64,000 bases of DNA. Origin: Rhodocyclaceae bacterium. GTDB taxonomy: Bacteria > Pseudomonadota > Gammaproteobacteria > Burkholderiales > Rhodocyclaceae. Position 1 is the stretch's first letter. Every line of letters begins with the position of its first letter. The notes below the pieces were generated by a model. The model saw only the letters and a list, made by a program, of their open reading frames with translations, was not told where the DNA came from and searched no databases. Made by a program: the position numbers and the translations under genes. Location of the stretch: positions 186,001 to 250,000 of the forward strand of contig JAVBXY010000003.1 in assembly GCA_030824275.1 (NCBI GenBank), written 5' to 3'. Of the stretch, positions 35,063 through 44,479 are shown in pieces.

Positions 35063-35536
35063 CTACAGCCGCCAGGCCAGCAGTTCGTCCGCCGTGCGCA
35101 GGCGAGCGGAGAGCACCTTGGTGATGTTGCGATAGACCTTGAGGCCGACCTCGGGGGTGGCGTGGATGGCGTTGTCGTTGATGCGCACCAGCACGCAGTC
35201 CGAGTCGGCGATGACGCTGGCGCTGCGGGCTTCATTGTCGGCCAGGCCCATTTCGCCGAAGCTGTCGGCGGCGCCCAGGCGGGCGAGTTCCACTTCGCCG
35301 TCGCGTCCCGATTTCACCACACGCGCTTCACCGGCGAGGATGATGTACATGTGGTTGCCGACGTTGCCTTCCTTGACGATGTAGGCGCCAGGTACGAAGG
35401 TGCATTTCTCCGAGCTGCCGAGAAGGTCGCTGATCTCGGCCGGGGTCAGTCCCTGGAAGGCCTTGACGTGCTCGGCGAGACGGAACAGCAGGCGTTGCAG
35501 GTCCTGGAAGGTGAATTGTTCGCGTATCCAGCTCAT
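35063..35536 (-). CDS. single-domain cyclic-nucleotide-binding protein
   Basis: The 157-aa protein is one cNMP-binding fold: FVPGAYIVKEGNVGNHMYII, the phosphate-binding cassette DSFGEMGLADNEARSASV and a C-terminal helix. No HTH, kinase or channel domain follows. It is 7 bp downstream of glnD, so it is translated from the map-glnD mRNA. ATG 35536 (MSWIREQF) is chosen over an upstream GTG inside glnD. Its ligand and partner are unknown. Confidence 0.88.
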   Translation of the reverse strand: MSWIREQFTFQDLQRLLFRLAEHVKAFQGLTPAEISDLLGSSEKCTFVPGAYIVKEGNVGNHMYIILAGEARVVKSGRDGEVELARLGAADSFGEMGLADNEARSASVIADSDCVLVRINDNAIHATPEVGLKVYRNITKVLSARLRTADELLAWRL

Positions 35537-35543
35537 GGTGTCC

Positions 35544-38114
35544 TCAGATTTGTAGGGCGGCCAGCAGGTCCTGCTCCAGGCGGACAAGGGTGGCGGTTTG
35601 CGCCAGTTCCTTGCCGCTCACAAGGAAGACGTCCTCGACGCGTTCGCCAAGGGTAGCAATCTTTGCCGTGTGCAGGGTGACATTATGCTCACCGAGTATG
35701 CGGGCGATGGCGTAGAGCAGGCCGGGACGGTCGGCGGCGCTGATGCTCATCAGATAGTGGCTGCCCTTTTCGTCGGCACGGATGTCCACTTCCGGCGTCA
35801 CCGGAAAATGGCGTACCTGTCGCGACACGCGGCCGCCGGTCACGGTGGCGGGCAGGGGTGGCTGGAGTTGCAATAGGGTGACCAACTCGTGTTCGATGAG
35901 GGCGATCACGTCGCGGTAGGCGTGCTCGGCATCCGAGGCGAAAACGACGAAGCTGTCGAGGGCGTAGCCGTGACGCGTGGTGTGGATCTTGGCGTCTACG
36001 ATGCTGTAGCCCATGCGTGCGAAAAAGCCGCACAGGCGGGCGAAGAGCAGCGGTTGGTCCGGCAGGTAGGCCATGATCTGGAGGCCGTCGCCGATGGGAT
36101 TGAGGCGGGCGCGCACCACCGGCTCTTCCGCCGCCGGGCGGTGATAGAGGGTGCGCGTATGCCAGGCGATTTCCTCGGCGTCGTGGCGCATGAAGTAGCC
36201 GGTATCGAGCTGATCCCAGAGGGCGCTTTCGACGCCGGTGCGCAGGCCGTGGTAACGCAGGATGCGCCGCGCTTCTTCCTGGCGTTCGGCGACGCCGGCC
36301 AGTTCAGGCGCCTTGTCGCCGCGCAGCAGGCGTGCGGTCATGCGGAAGAGATCTTCGAGCAGCTTGCCTTTCCACGCGTTCCAGACTTTCGGGCTGGTGC
36401 CCCGGATGTCGGCAACGGTGAGCAGGTAAAGCGCAGTGAGGCGACGCATGTCGCCAACGCGCTCGGCGAAGGCATGGATCACATCCGGGTCGGCCAGGTC
36501 CTGCTTCTGTGCGATCTGCGACATCATCAGATGCTGCTCGACGAGGAAGACCACCAGTTCGGCGTCATCGCCCTCGATGCCGTGGTCGCGGCAGAAGCGC
36601 CGGGCATCGCTCATGCCGAGCTTGGAGTGGTCGCCGCCGCGTCCTTTGGCGATGTCGTGGAACAGCGCGGCGACATACAGCAGCCAGTGCCGGTCGAGGC
36701 CGGTCATCAGCCGCGAGCAGAAGGGGTACTCGTGGGCGAACTCGGGCATGGCGAAGCGCCGCAGGTTGCGCACCACCTGGAGAATGTGTTGGTCCACGGT
36801 GTAGACGTGGAATAGGTCGTGCTGCATCTGGCCGACGATGCGGCCGAAGGCCGGCAGGTAGCGGCCGAGGATGTCGTACTGGTTCATGCGCCGCAGCGCG
36901 TGGATCAGGTGTTTTTGCTGAAACAGTTTGAGGAACAGGGCGCGGTTGTCGAGGTCGCGGCGGAAGTCGGCGTCGATGCGGCCACGCGCGCGCCACAGGG
37001 CGCGAAGGGTACGCGGCGTCATGCCCTTGAGTTCGGTGCGCTGCATCTGGAGCAGGAAGCATTCGAGGATGGCGCGGGGGAAGCGGTCGAAGATGTCTTC
37101 CTCGCGCACGTCGAGCTGTTCGCGCACCATCTGGAAATGGGTGCCGATGACGATGGGCGCGCCGGCGCGCTTGGGCAGCAGGCGGTCGATCAGCACCTGC
37201 ATGATGAGTGCATTCAACTGGGTGACCAGTTTGGCGTTCTGGTAGTAGCGTTGCATCAGCACTTCCGAGGCGCGCTTGGCTTCGGTGGGGCCGACGCCCA
37301 TGGCCAGGGCCAGCCGTTCCTGATGGTCGAAGAGCAGGCGTTCTTCGCGGCGGCCGGCCAGCAGATGCAGTTGCACGCGCAGATCGCGCAGGCGGCGGTC
37401 CACGCGTTCGAGCTGGCGCGTCTCGGTGGCAGTCACCAGCCCGGCCTTGTGCAGGGCCTGCCAGTCCTTGCCGATGCCTGCCGCCTGCGTCACCCAGAGG
37501 ATGACTTGAAGGTCGCGCAAACCACCGGGGCTTTCCTTGCAGTTGGGTTCGAGGCTGTAGGGTGTGTCGTTGAATTTGGCATAGCGTTCCGCCTGTTCGA
37601 GCTGCTTGGCGCGGAAGAAGGAGGCGGGTTCGAGGGCCGCGCTGTAGCTGTGTTCGAAGTCTTCGTAGAGCGCGCTATTGCCGGCCAGGAAGCGCGCTTC
37701 CAGTAATGCCGTCTTGACCGTGATGTCGCGCTCTGCCTCGTCGAGGCATTCGCCGACGGTGCGCACGCTGTGGCCGATGTCGAGGCCGATGTCCCAGAGC
37801 AGGCCCACCAGTTGTTCGAGATGGGCTTCGGGCGTTGTCGATGCGGGAGAAGCGTCGGGGAGCAGGATCAGCAGATCCACGTCCGAGCCCGGATACAGCT
37901 CGCCGCGCCCATAGCCGCCGACAGCGACCAGGGCAAATTCCTCTGGCATGGCGAGGGTGGCCCACAAGTCCTGCAGCACTGAATCCACCAGCGCGGCACG
38001 GCCGTGCAGCAGGGCGAGGCTGTCCTTCTTTTCCTGCCAGGCGGCGGTCAGCCCCTGCTGCCCATCGACCAGCCGCTGGCGGCTCGCGGCAGCCAGCTCG
38101 CGGGGATCGTTCAT
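35544..38114 (-). CDS. glnD: PII uridylyltransferase/uridylyl-removing enzyme
   Basis: Senses glutamine and modifies the PII proteins. The 856-aa protein has the nucleotidyltransferase motif GGYGRGELYPGSDVDLLIL near residue 65, the GlnD linker, an HD hydrolase domain (LYVAALFHDIAKGRGGDHS) and two C-terminal ACT domains (LFARLCGFFARMGYSIVDAK and LLYAIARILGEHNVTLHTAK). All catalytic residues are visible, so both activities should be intact. ATG 38114 overlaps the map stop (ATGA). It is followed after 7 bp by a cNMP-binding gene. Confidence 0.97.
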   Translation of the reverse strand: MNDPRELAAASRQRLVDGQQGLTAAWQEKKDSLALLHGRAALVDSVLQDLWATLAMPEEFALVAVGGYGRGELYPGSDVDLLILLPDASPASTTPEAHLEQLVGLLWDIGLDIGHSVRTVGECLDEAERDITVKTALLEARFLAGNSALYEDFEHSYSAALEPASFFRAKQLEQAERYAKFNDTPYSLEPNCKESPGGLRDLQVILWVTQAAGIGKDWQALHKAGLVTATETRQLERVDRRLRDLRVQLHLLAGRREERLLFDHQERLALAMGVGPTEAKRASEVLMQRYYQNAKLVTQLNALIMQVLIDRLLPKRAGAPIVIGTHFQMVREQLDVREEDIFDRFPRAILECFLLQMQRTELKGMTPRTLRALWRARGRIDADFRRDLDNRALFLKLFQQKHLIHALRRMNQYDILGRYLPAFGRIVGQMQHDLFHVYTVDQHILQVVRNLRRFAMPEFAHEYPFCSRLMTGLDRHWLLYVAALFHDIAKGRGGDHSKLGMSDARRFCRDHGIEGDDAELVVFLVEQHLMMSQIAQKQDLADPDVIHAFAERVGDMRRLTALYLLTVADIRGTSPKVWNAWKGKLLEDLFRMTARLLRGDKAPELAGVAERQEEARRILRYHGLRTGVESALWDQLDTGYFMRHDAEEIAWHTRTLYHRPAAEEPVVRARLNPIGDGLQIMAYLPDQPLLFARLCGFFARMGYSIVDAKIHTTRHGYALDSFVVFASDAEHAYRDVIALIEHELVTLLQLQPPLPATVTGGRVSRQVRHFPVTPEVDIRADEKGSHYLMSISAADRPGLLYAIARILGEHNVTLHTAKIATLGERVEDVFLVSGKELAQTATLVRLEQDLLAALQI

Positions 38115-38920
38115 GGATGAATCTGGATACCGGGCGGGCAGGGCGGCGCACCCGCAGAGAGCGTCAGCACCTCGACGCCGGTGGGCGTGACCACCACGGT
38201 GTGCTCGAACTGGGCGGAGAGGCTGCGATCCTTGGTGATGATGGTCCAGCCGTCCGGTAGCTCGGAGATCGCCGCCTTGCCGGCATTGATCATCGGCTCG
38301 ATGGTGAAGATCATGCCCGGCTCCAGGATAGGGCCGTCGCTGGCCTTGCCGTAATGCAGCACCTGCGGCTCCTCGTGAAAATTGAGGCCAATGCCGTGGC
38401 CGCAGAACTCGCGCACGACGGAGAAGCCAGCGCCTTCTGCGTGTTTCTGGATCGCCGCACCGATGGCGCCCAGATGGACGCCGGGTTTGACTTGGGCGAT
38501 GCCGATCCACAGGCATTCGTGGGTCAGGTTCACCAGCCGCTTGGCGAGAATGGAGGCATCGCCGACGACGAAGGTGCGGCTGGTGTCGCCGTGCCAGCCA
38601 TCCTTGATGGTGGTGATGTCGAGATTGACGATGTCGCCCTTCTTCAGCGGGCGGTCGTTGGGAATGCCGTGGCAGACCTGATGATTCACCGAGGCGCAGA
38701 TGGACTTCGGATAGGGCGTGTAACCGGGCGGCGCGTAGTTCAGCGGCGCCGGGATGCAGCCCTGCACATCCACCATCAGGTTGTGACAGAGGCGGTCGAG
38801 CTCGCCGGTGGTAACGCCGGGCTTGACGAAGGGCGCGATGTAGTCGAGCACTTCACCGGCGAGACGGCAGGCGACGCGCATTTGCGCGATGTCGTCAGCG
38901 GACTTGATGGAAATGGCCAT
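38111..38920 (-). CDS. map: methionine aminopeptidase, type I
   Basis: Removes the initiator methionine. The 269-aa protein has the five metal ligands in order: D in VNLDITTIKDG, D in WHGDTSRTF, H in GHGIGLNFHEEP, E in TIEPMI and E in AQFEHTVVV. ATG 38920 is the family start (MAISIKSADDIAQMR). The usual betaproteobacterial neighbour on the upstream side, rpsB-tsf, is not present; an accessory patch begins immediately instead. Confidence 0.96.
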   Translation of the reverse strand: MAISIKSADDIAQMRVACRLAGEVLDYIAPFVKPGVTTGELDRLCHNLMVDVQGCIPAPLNYAPPGYTPYPKSICASVNHQVCHGIPNDRPLKKGDIVNLDITTIKDGWHGDTSRTFVVGDASILAKRLVNLTHECLWIGIAQVKPGVHLGAIGAAIQKHAEGAGFSVVREFCGHGIGLNFHEEPQVLHYGKASDGPILEPGMIFTIEPMINAGKAAISELPDGWTIITKDRSLSAQFEHTVVVTPTGVEVLTLSAGAPPCPPGIQIHP

Positions 38921-38987
38921 GGCGGCTGGATGGTATTGGGATACGGATAGATGAGGCATTTTACCCGCCCCAGCGTTTCCCGCTGTG

Positions 38988-39001
38988 GAAAGTCGGCGCT
39001 G
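38988..39001 (+). repeat. partial 25-bp interspersed element upstream of map
   Basis: GAAAGTCGGCGCTG equals positions 1-14 of the element apart from the first base, then diverges. It lies 68 bp before the map start on the opposite strand. Confidence 0.6.
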
Positions 39002-39135
39002 ATGCAGCTACTGCGCTACAAGGCGGTCGAGCAAAAGACGCTCTTCTCGCCGTAGCGGATGACGGAACGGCGATCAGGCCCTCGTCAGGAAGAAGAAAGC
39101 GTGAGCGATGTCGCTTTTCAGGTGCTCAGAAAGTC

Positions 39136-39158
39136 AAATGACTCTGACCCTTTGGTTA
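39136..39158. repeat. scar-like motif at the 3' end of a truncated ABC gene
   Basis: On the reverse strand AACCAAAGGGTCAGAGTCAT lies 17 bp past the stop of the truncated secretion gene. It resembles the motif at the end of the truncated toxin at 59662. Confidence 0.5.
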
Positions 39159-39174
39159 AAGGAATTGAGTTCCT

Positions 39175-39714
39175 TCAGCGCATAGCGGGTGGCGAGGGCA
39201 TCGGGGTTGGCTTGTGCTTGAGTAGCTCGGGGAGGAACCAGCGGAAGCCGAAATTGTTGGAGGTCGCGCTGCTTCCCGTGCTGGCGGCGGTTTCGTCGTC
39301 GGGCTTGAGGGTCTTGGCTGCCGGGATGAATTGCAGGCAGCGGCCGGCGTAGCGGGCGGTGAAATCGGCGGCGGAGAGTTCGCTGGGTTCCGTCTGGCTG
39401 GCATGGATCAGGAGCACGCGGCCACCGTCGTGGCGCAGCAGCAGGGCGAGGCCTTGTTCGCCTTCGTCGGCCGGGCTCAGGGTGACGAAGGACGGCCCTG
39501 GCAACTCCGACAGTTCTTCGGCCGGGCATTCTGAAATGGCTTCACGGAAACCCAGCGCCAGCAGTGCTTCACGCAGGCTTTCCAGCGTGTGTGGTGGCGG
39601 AAACTGCTTGAGCAGCAATGCGCCGTCGAAGGGGATGCGATGGAGCTGACAGGCCGCGCCAAGCGCCCATGTGAAGTTTGCCGAACTGAATGTCGAACTG
39701 AGCGCTACTTGCAT
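39175..39714 (-). pseudogene. type I secretion ABC transporter, truncated to its C39-like N-terminus
   Basis: The 179-codon frame begins MQVALSSTFSSANFTWALGA and continues with FDGALLLKQFPPPHTLESLR, SFVTLSPADEGEQGLALLLR and FGFRWFLPELLKHKP, which is the C39-peptidase-like domain of HlyB/RtxB-type exporters. The catalytic Cys is not present, as in transporters that use the domain for substrate docking. Homologues continue for another 500 residues with membrane and ATPase domains; here the frame ends about 11 residues later at a scar-like motif. The start at 39714 is probably genuine. A palindrome lies upstream at 39798-39824. Confidence 0.82.
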
Positions 39715-39797
39715 TACCAGCCTCTCCCTTGCTCTGAAAACACCGCCTTCCGTTTGAGGCACAGGAGGCGGTGATCGGGAGAAAGGAAAGCCTTACC

Positions 39798-39824
39798 TCC
39801 ATATAGGGATTACCCTATCATGGA
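39798..39824. promoter_or_regulatory. palindrome upstream of the truncated secretion gene
   Basis: ATAGGG-ATTA-CCCTAT is flanked by TCCAT / ATGGA with one unpaired C, making an 11-bp interrupted inverted repeat. It lies 84 bp before the start of the secretion gene and probably belonged to its promoter. Confidence 0.5.
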
Positions 39825-39928
39825 GCATCCTTTTTGCATATCCAGCTTAAGTAATAGGTGATCGTTTGCCTGGCCGGGCGCGCATGGCGATGCGTGTGGC
39901 GGGTTGACCACAAGAGGAAGTTTCGATA

Positions 39929-39951
39929 ATGTTTATACATTGTATAAACAT
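39929..39951. promoter_or_regulatory. mazEF operator
   Basis: ATGTTTATAC and GTATAAACAT form a perfect 10-bp inverted repeat with spacer ATT, 13 bp before mazE. It overlaps -10-like sequences (GATAAT, TATAAA). MazE/AbrB-type antitoxins bind such AT-rich palindromes to repress their own operon. Confidence 0.7.
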
Positions 39952-39964
39952 AAAGGGTTCGGCC

Positions 39965-40216
39965 ATGGCTGAAGCAATCCTGGATATCAAGCATTGGGGT
40001 AACAATCTGGGGGTGAGGTTGCCGGCGGCGGTGGCGCGTGCCGCGCATCTGCATGCCGATCAACGGGTGCGGGTCGAGGTGCAGCAGGGGCGGGTGGTCA
40101 TCACGCCACTTGAGGATGTGCCGCTGACGCTGGAGCAGCGACTGGCCCGTTTCGATCCCGTCCGTCATGGCGGGGAGGCGATGGCGACGGAAGCGGTCGG
40201 GGCTGAGCGGTGGTAG
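39965..40216 (+). CDS. mazE: MazE-like antitoxin (AbrB fold)
   Basis: The 83-aa protein shows the MazE swapped-hairpin motif IKHWGNNLGVRLPAAVARA, then VRVEVQQGRVVITPL, and an acidic-to-mixed C-terminal tail that should bind MazF. ATG 39965 is favoured over an upstream in-frame ATG at 39929, which is within the operator. It overlaps mazF by 7 bp. Confidence 0.92.
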   Translation: MAEAILDIKHWGNNLGVRLPAAVARAAHLHADQRVRVEVQQGRVVITPLEDVPLTLEQRLARFDPVRHGGEAMATEAVGAERW

Positions 40217-40593
40217 CCGGCGGCAAACAGAAGGTGTGGTCACCCGACCGGCAGGAGATCATCTGGATAGACTGTAATCCCCAGGCCGGGCGCGAAATGC
40301 GTGACCGACATCCCTTTCTGGTGCTGTCGCCGCGTAGCTTCAATGAGCGCACCTCGCTGGTGATAGGCCTGCCCATGACCACGGCGGAATACAACGCGGA
40401 CAATCCCTTCGCCGTCGTCGCCGGGGCGGCGAGCGGCAAGAAGTCGGGCAAGACCAGTTACGTTCTCTGCCACCAGCCGAAATCCTTCGACTGGCGCGTA
40501 CGGGAGGCCGCCCCCCATCCGATGAAGCGGCTGTCGGATGTTCGTTTTGCCGAGGTATGTGGATTGCTGAACCAGATCGTGCAGTTGAACTGA
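40210..40593 (+). CDS. mazF: MazF-like mRNA interferase
   Basis: The 127-aa protein has the MazF/PemK pattern GTG-start, IIWIDCNPQAGREMRDRHPF, LVLSPRSFNERTSLVIGLPM and VLCHQPKSFDWRVR with the catalytic Arg-Thr region. The GTG start at 40210 lies inside the mazE coding end, giving translational coupling. It cleaves single-stranded mRNA when free of MazE. Confidence 0.92.
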   Translation: MVAGGKQKVWSPDRQEIIWIDCNPQAGREMRDRHPFLVLSPRSFNERTSLVIGLPMTTAEYNADNPFAVVAGAASGKKSGKTSYVLCHQPKSFDWRVREAAPHPMKRLSDVRFAEVCGLLNQIVQLN

Positions 40594-40607
40594 GGGCTGT
40601 CGTCGTC

Positions 40608-41882
40608 CTACCAGGACACGCCTACGGCGACGAAGCCTGCGCTGCGTTCCGGCAACAGGCGGAAAACCGAGTCGGCACGGCCACCGTAGCGGCGCAGGCC
40701 TGCGTCGACGCGCCATTTGTCGGCAGCATAGCCGGCGGAGAGGGTTAGGTTGCGGCCGCCGTCTTCCAGCGAGTGGATGAGGTCGGCGGCGGCCGACCAG
40801 CCGCTGGCGGCATCGCTCCAGGCCAGACGCGTGAGCAGGCCGCGACGGGCGAGGTTGGCCTGGTCGAAGAGCCGCGTCGATGCAGCGTTTGCGCCGGCAA
40901 CGGCGGCGAGCGGAATTCCTGGTGTGCCGATCAAGGCATTGCGGCGGGCGGCCTGGCGAGCGAGGCGTTTCCAGTCCTCGGCGCTGTTGGCGGTGCCGTC
41001 CCACCAGAGTTCGCCGAGCAGGGAGACGCCGTTCTCGTGGGTCCAGGTGGCGCCGATCAGGGCCTTGCGTGGCGACTCGATGCGCTGTGTGGCGAGGGCG
41101 CGCTCCGGGTTCAGCAGGTCGGCGATGCTGGCGTTGTCCGCCAGCGGCTGACGCAGTTCGGCGCGCTGCTGGGCGAGCACGGAGGCGTGGATTTCTAGCG
41201 AGTCGTCGGGTACGGCGGCGACGGCGGCGCCGATCTCGACGCCGTTGCAGCCGGTGTGGCGGACGATGCCGTGAAAGTCGGCGCTGGCGAGACGGCGATA
41301 GAGCTTGAGGGCGACGGAGCCATCATCCTTTGCTTCGCCGCGCCGGCCGTGACCGGGGTTGGCGATGATCAACGACCAGGCGGAGTCGGCCGAGAAGTTG
41401 TCCCAGGAGATGGAGGGGATGCCTTCCAGCGGCGGCGGCTGGAGTTGCAGGCGACTCTCCCGCTGCACCACGTCGATGGGACGGAAGGCATGGCCGACGT
41501 CGCCGGAGAGCACTTTCTTGCCGACGGTGAAGCGTTCGCCGGCGAGGCTGAAGTCCGCATAGGCTTCGTGAGCGACGAAGCGGGTATCGGGCTTGGCGCC
41601 CTCCCGGCCCGAGGCGGTGGCAGTGAGCAGCAGATTCACCGGGCCGACGCGGCCGCGCAGTTCTTGCTCGATACGCCCCCGGTCGCGGCCGAAAGTGGTG
41701 AGGTCGAGACCGTTGGTGAAGGGGCTGTCGGTGCGCAGGCTGCGGGACTCCGCGACGGCGCGGGTGGTCCAGCCGAGTTCGCTTTCCTCGGCGGCGACGG
41801 GCAGGGCGATCATCGCGAGCAGAAGAAAAAGTCGGCGCTGGCGATACGGCGAGTGAGTGAAAAATCGACGCGGCGATTTCAT
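40608..41882 (-). CDS. outer-membrane beta-barrel protein, end of envelope operon
   Basis: The 424-aa protein has a signal peptide (LFLLLAMIALPVAA, cleavage before EES) and alternating strand patterns ending in the aromatic GFVAVGVSW, typical of outer-membrane barrels recognised by BamA. No family name is certain. The ATG overlaps the stop of the LolA-like gene (ATGA). Two interspersed-repeat copies are included: 41827-41851 (perfect), which encodes PYRQRRL at the basic start of the signal peptide, and 41273-41297, read as RRLASADF. Role: probably the outer-membrane end of the ABC system encoded upstream. Confidence 0.82.
   Translation of the reverse strand: MKSPRRFFTHSPYRQRRLFLLLAMIALPVAAEESELGWTTRAVAESRSLRTDSPFTNGLDLTTFGRDRGRIEQELRGRVGPVNLLLTATASGREGAKPDTRFVAHEAYADFSLAGERFTVGKKVLSGDVGHAFRPIDVVQRESRLQLQPPPLEGIPSISWDNFSADSAWSLIIANPGHGRRGEAKDDGSVALKLYRRLASADFHGIVRHTGCNGVEIGAAVAAVPDDSLEIHASVLAQQRAELRQPLADNASIADLLNPERALATQRIESPRKALIGATWTHENGVSLLGELWWDGTANSAEDWKRLARQAARRNALIGTPGIPLAAVAGANAASTRLFDQANLARRGLLTRLAWSDAASGWSAAADLIHSLEDGGRNLTLSAGYAADKWRVDAGLRRYGGRADSVFRLLPERSAGFVAVGVSW
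41273..41297 (+). repeat. 25-bp interspersed element, copy in barrel gene
   Basis: 23 of 25 matches. The gene reads the reverse strand, giving RRLASADF. Confidence 0.68.
41827..41851 (+). repeat. 25-bp interspersed element, perfect copy in barrel signal peptide
   Basis: All 25 positions match. The gene reads the reverse strand, giving PYRQRRL directly before the hydrophobic signal-peptide core. Confidence 0.75.
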
Positions 41883-42613
41883 TGCGGTACGTCCGCGCGG
41901 ACCAGGAAGGCCGGGTTGAAGTATTCGTCGCCGAGGGACTTGGCCGAACGGGACAGGTAGTGGATCTCGGTGCTGCGTTCCTTTTGCAGATGATCGATCA
42001 GGGTCATGCTCGTCACCTGGCGCTGGCCGTCCACGTTGCCCAACGTGAAGCGGGCGATCTTGGCCAGTTTGTCGGAGGCGACGTAAAGCTCGGCCTGTAC
42101 CGGATGGTGACCTTTCTTCGCCAGGTAGAGAACGATGCGCGGATAGCTGACGCCCTTGCGTTGGCCCGTGAGTTCGAGCTTGAGGCAGGGGGTGCCATCG
42201 ACGCTTTCCTCGCCGATGACGCTGCCGTCGTAGTCCTCGCCCCAGGTCATGGTGGCGATGTCGCCGGTGGAGGCTTCGCCGAGCAGCTTCTGCATGGGGG
42301 TGATGCGCAGTGGCCGCTGGCTGCTGGGCATCATCAGCCAGAAGTCGTCGTTCTGCATCAGCATCTTCTGGCCCCGCTCGGCGGCACTGCGGAACAGCAC
42401 CAGGGAGCGGTGGCCGGGCTTCATGTACACCGTGTATTGCCGCGTCTTGTCGAGCTGGCCGGCCTTGAAGCTGCGCACTTCGGTTTCGACGCGGCCGGCG
42501 TCGATGGCGAGGCGGTAGGCGTCGGCTTGCTTGAGCATGGCCTTGACTTTGTCGTCGGCGAGGGCGGAAAAGCTGAGCGCAGCGACCAGCAGCAGGGTGA
42601 GTTTTTTAGACAT
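41879..42613 (-). CDS. LolA-like outer-membrane lipoprotein-sorting protein
   Basis: The 244-aa protein has a signal peptide (MSKKLTLLLVAALSFSALA, then DD) and the pattern of the outer-membrane lipoprotein-sorting family: AYRLAIDAGRVETEVRSF, YTVYMKPGHRSLVLFR, FWLMMPSSQRPLRI and EYFNPAFLV. The fold is a half-barrel that carries hydrophobic ligands across the periplasm. It is coupled by overlaps to an FtsX-like permease and to an outer-membrane barrel, so it probably carries the extracted substrate between them. It is not the housekeeping LolA by context. Confidence 0.85.
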   Translation of the reverse strand: MSKKLTLLLVAALSFSALADDKVKAMLKQADAYRLAIDAGRVETEVRSFKAGQLDKTRQYTVYMKPGHRSLVLFRSAAERGQKMLMQNDDFWLMMPSSQRPLRITPMQKLLGEASTGDIATMTWGEDYDGSVIGEESVDGTPCLKLELTGQRKGVSYPRIVLYLAKKGHHPVQAELYVASDKLAKIARFTLGNVDGQRQVTSMTLIDHLQKERSTEIHYLSRSAKSLGDEYFNPAFLVRADVPQ

Positions 42614-43807
42614 GAGCAAGAGCCTCCGTAACGGGTTTGGCGGCGGCGCGGCGGCTGACGAACCAGGCAGCAGCGGCGGCGAGGACGATGACGACGAGGG
42701 TGACGGCGAGGTACATGGGTGGCGAGAAGCTGAGCAGCAGCGGATAGCCGGCGGAGCGTCCCGGCGGCGGCGGCATCTGCACGCCGGCGAAGAGTAGGGC
42801 GATGGTGGCGATGCCGGCGAAGCCCATGCCCAGGGCTGCGCCGGCGGCACCGATGAGGCCGCCTTCGAGGACGAAGTTGCGCACGATTTCCGCCGGGTAG
42901 GTACCGATGGCGCGCAGGGTGCCGATCTCGCGGGTGCGCTCGACCACGGCCATGCCCAGGGTGTTGCTCATGGCGAAGGCGACGATGACGATCATGATTA
43001 CGCCGAGGATGCCGAAGATGCGGTTGTAGAGTCCGCGCACGGCCTGATAGAAGATGGCGAGGTCACTCCAGGTGCGCACGGCGAGTTGTGCATGCTCGGC
43101 TTTGACGCGAGCAGCGATGGCCTCGGTCTGCGTCGTGTCCTTGAGATAGATCGACAGGCTGCCGACCTTGTCGCTGAGCAGAAGTTTCTGCACGGCGCCG
43201 ATGTCGGCCAGTACCAGGCGCTTGTCGATGTCCGGCACGCCGACGCTGACGATGCCGCGCACCTGCACATCGACGGCGTTGAGATTGCCTTCGGTAGTGG
43301 TGGCGAGCAGCGTGAGGGAGCCGCCGACCTTGGCTTTCATCAGCCTCGCCAATTCGTTGCCGATGACGATGTCGCTACTACCGGCGGCCGGTGCTTCGCC
43401 GGCGAGGAAGGTCATCTGTGGGCCGCGCAGGCGGAAGTCGAGTTCGGGATCGACGCCGCCACCGACGAAGACGGTGGATTTGTCGCCGTTGGAGATCAGG
43501 CCGGAGAACTGGATGCGCGGCGCGACGGCGCGTACGCCAGGCAGCGCGGCGAACTTCGCGGTCAGCGCTTTGGCGTCGGCGAGGCCGTGCTGCATGGGCG
43601 TGTCCTCGTCGCCTTCGAAGCCGCGTTCATGGGCGACGACGACGTGGCCGGTGTCGCGGGCCGTCATTTCCTCCAGCGACTCGTAGGTGAAGAGGGCGAA
43701 GCCACCGCCCACCAGAATGGCGGCGGTGCCCATGGCGGTGATGAGCATGGCGGTCAGCGAGCGCCGCCGGTTGCGCATGACGTTTTTCCAGGCGAAGCGT
43801 ATCCAGT

Positions 43808-43811
<4 letters not shown>
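42606..43811 (-). CDS. FtsX/MacB-type ABC transporter permease
   Basis: The 401-aa protein has one N-terminal helix (SLTAMLITAMGTAAILVGGG), a large periplasmic domain (about 45-270) and three C-terminal helices (IFGILGVIMIVIVAFAMSNT and two more), the LolC/E-MacB topology. The motif AVVERTREIGTLRAIGT after the second helix is the coupling helix that contacts the ATPase. It overlaps both neighbours. Such permeases are mechanotransmitters that extract lipoproteins or drive export without moving substrate through a channel. Confidence 0.9.
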
Positions 43812-44475
<664 letters not shown>

Positions 44476-44479
<4 letters not shown>

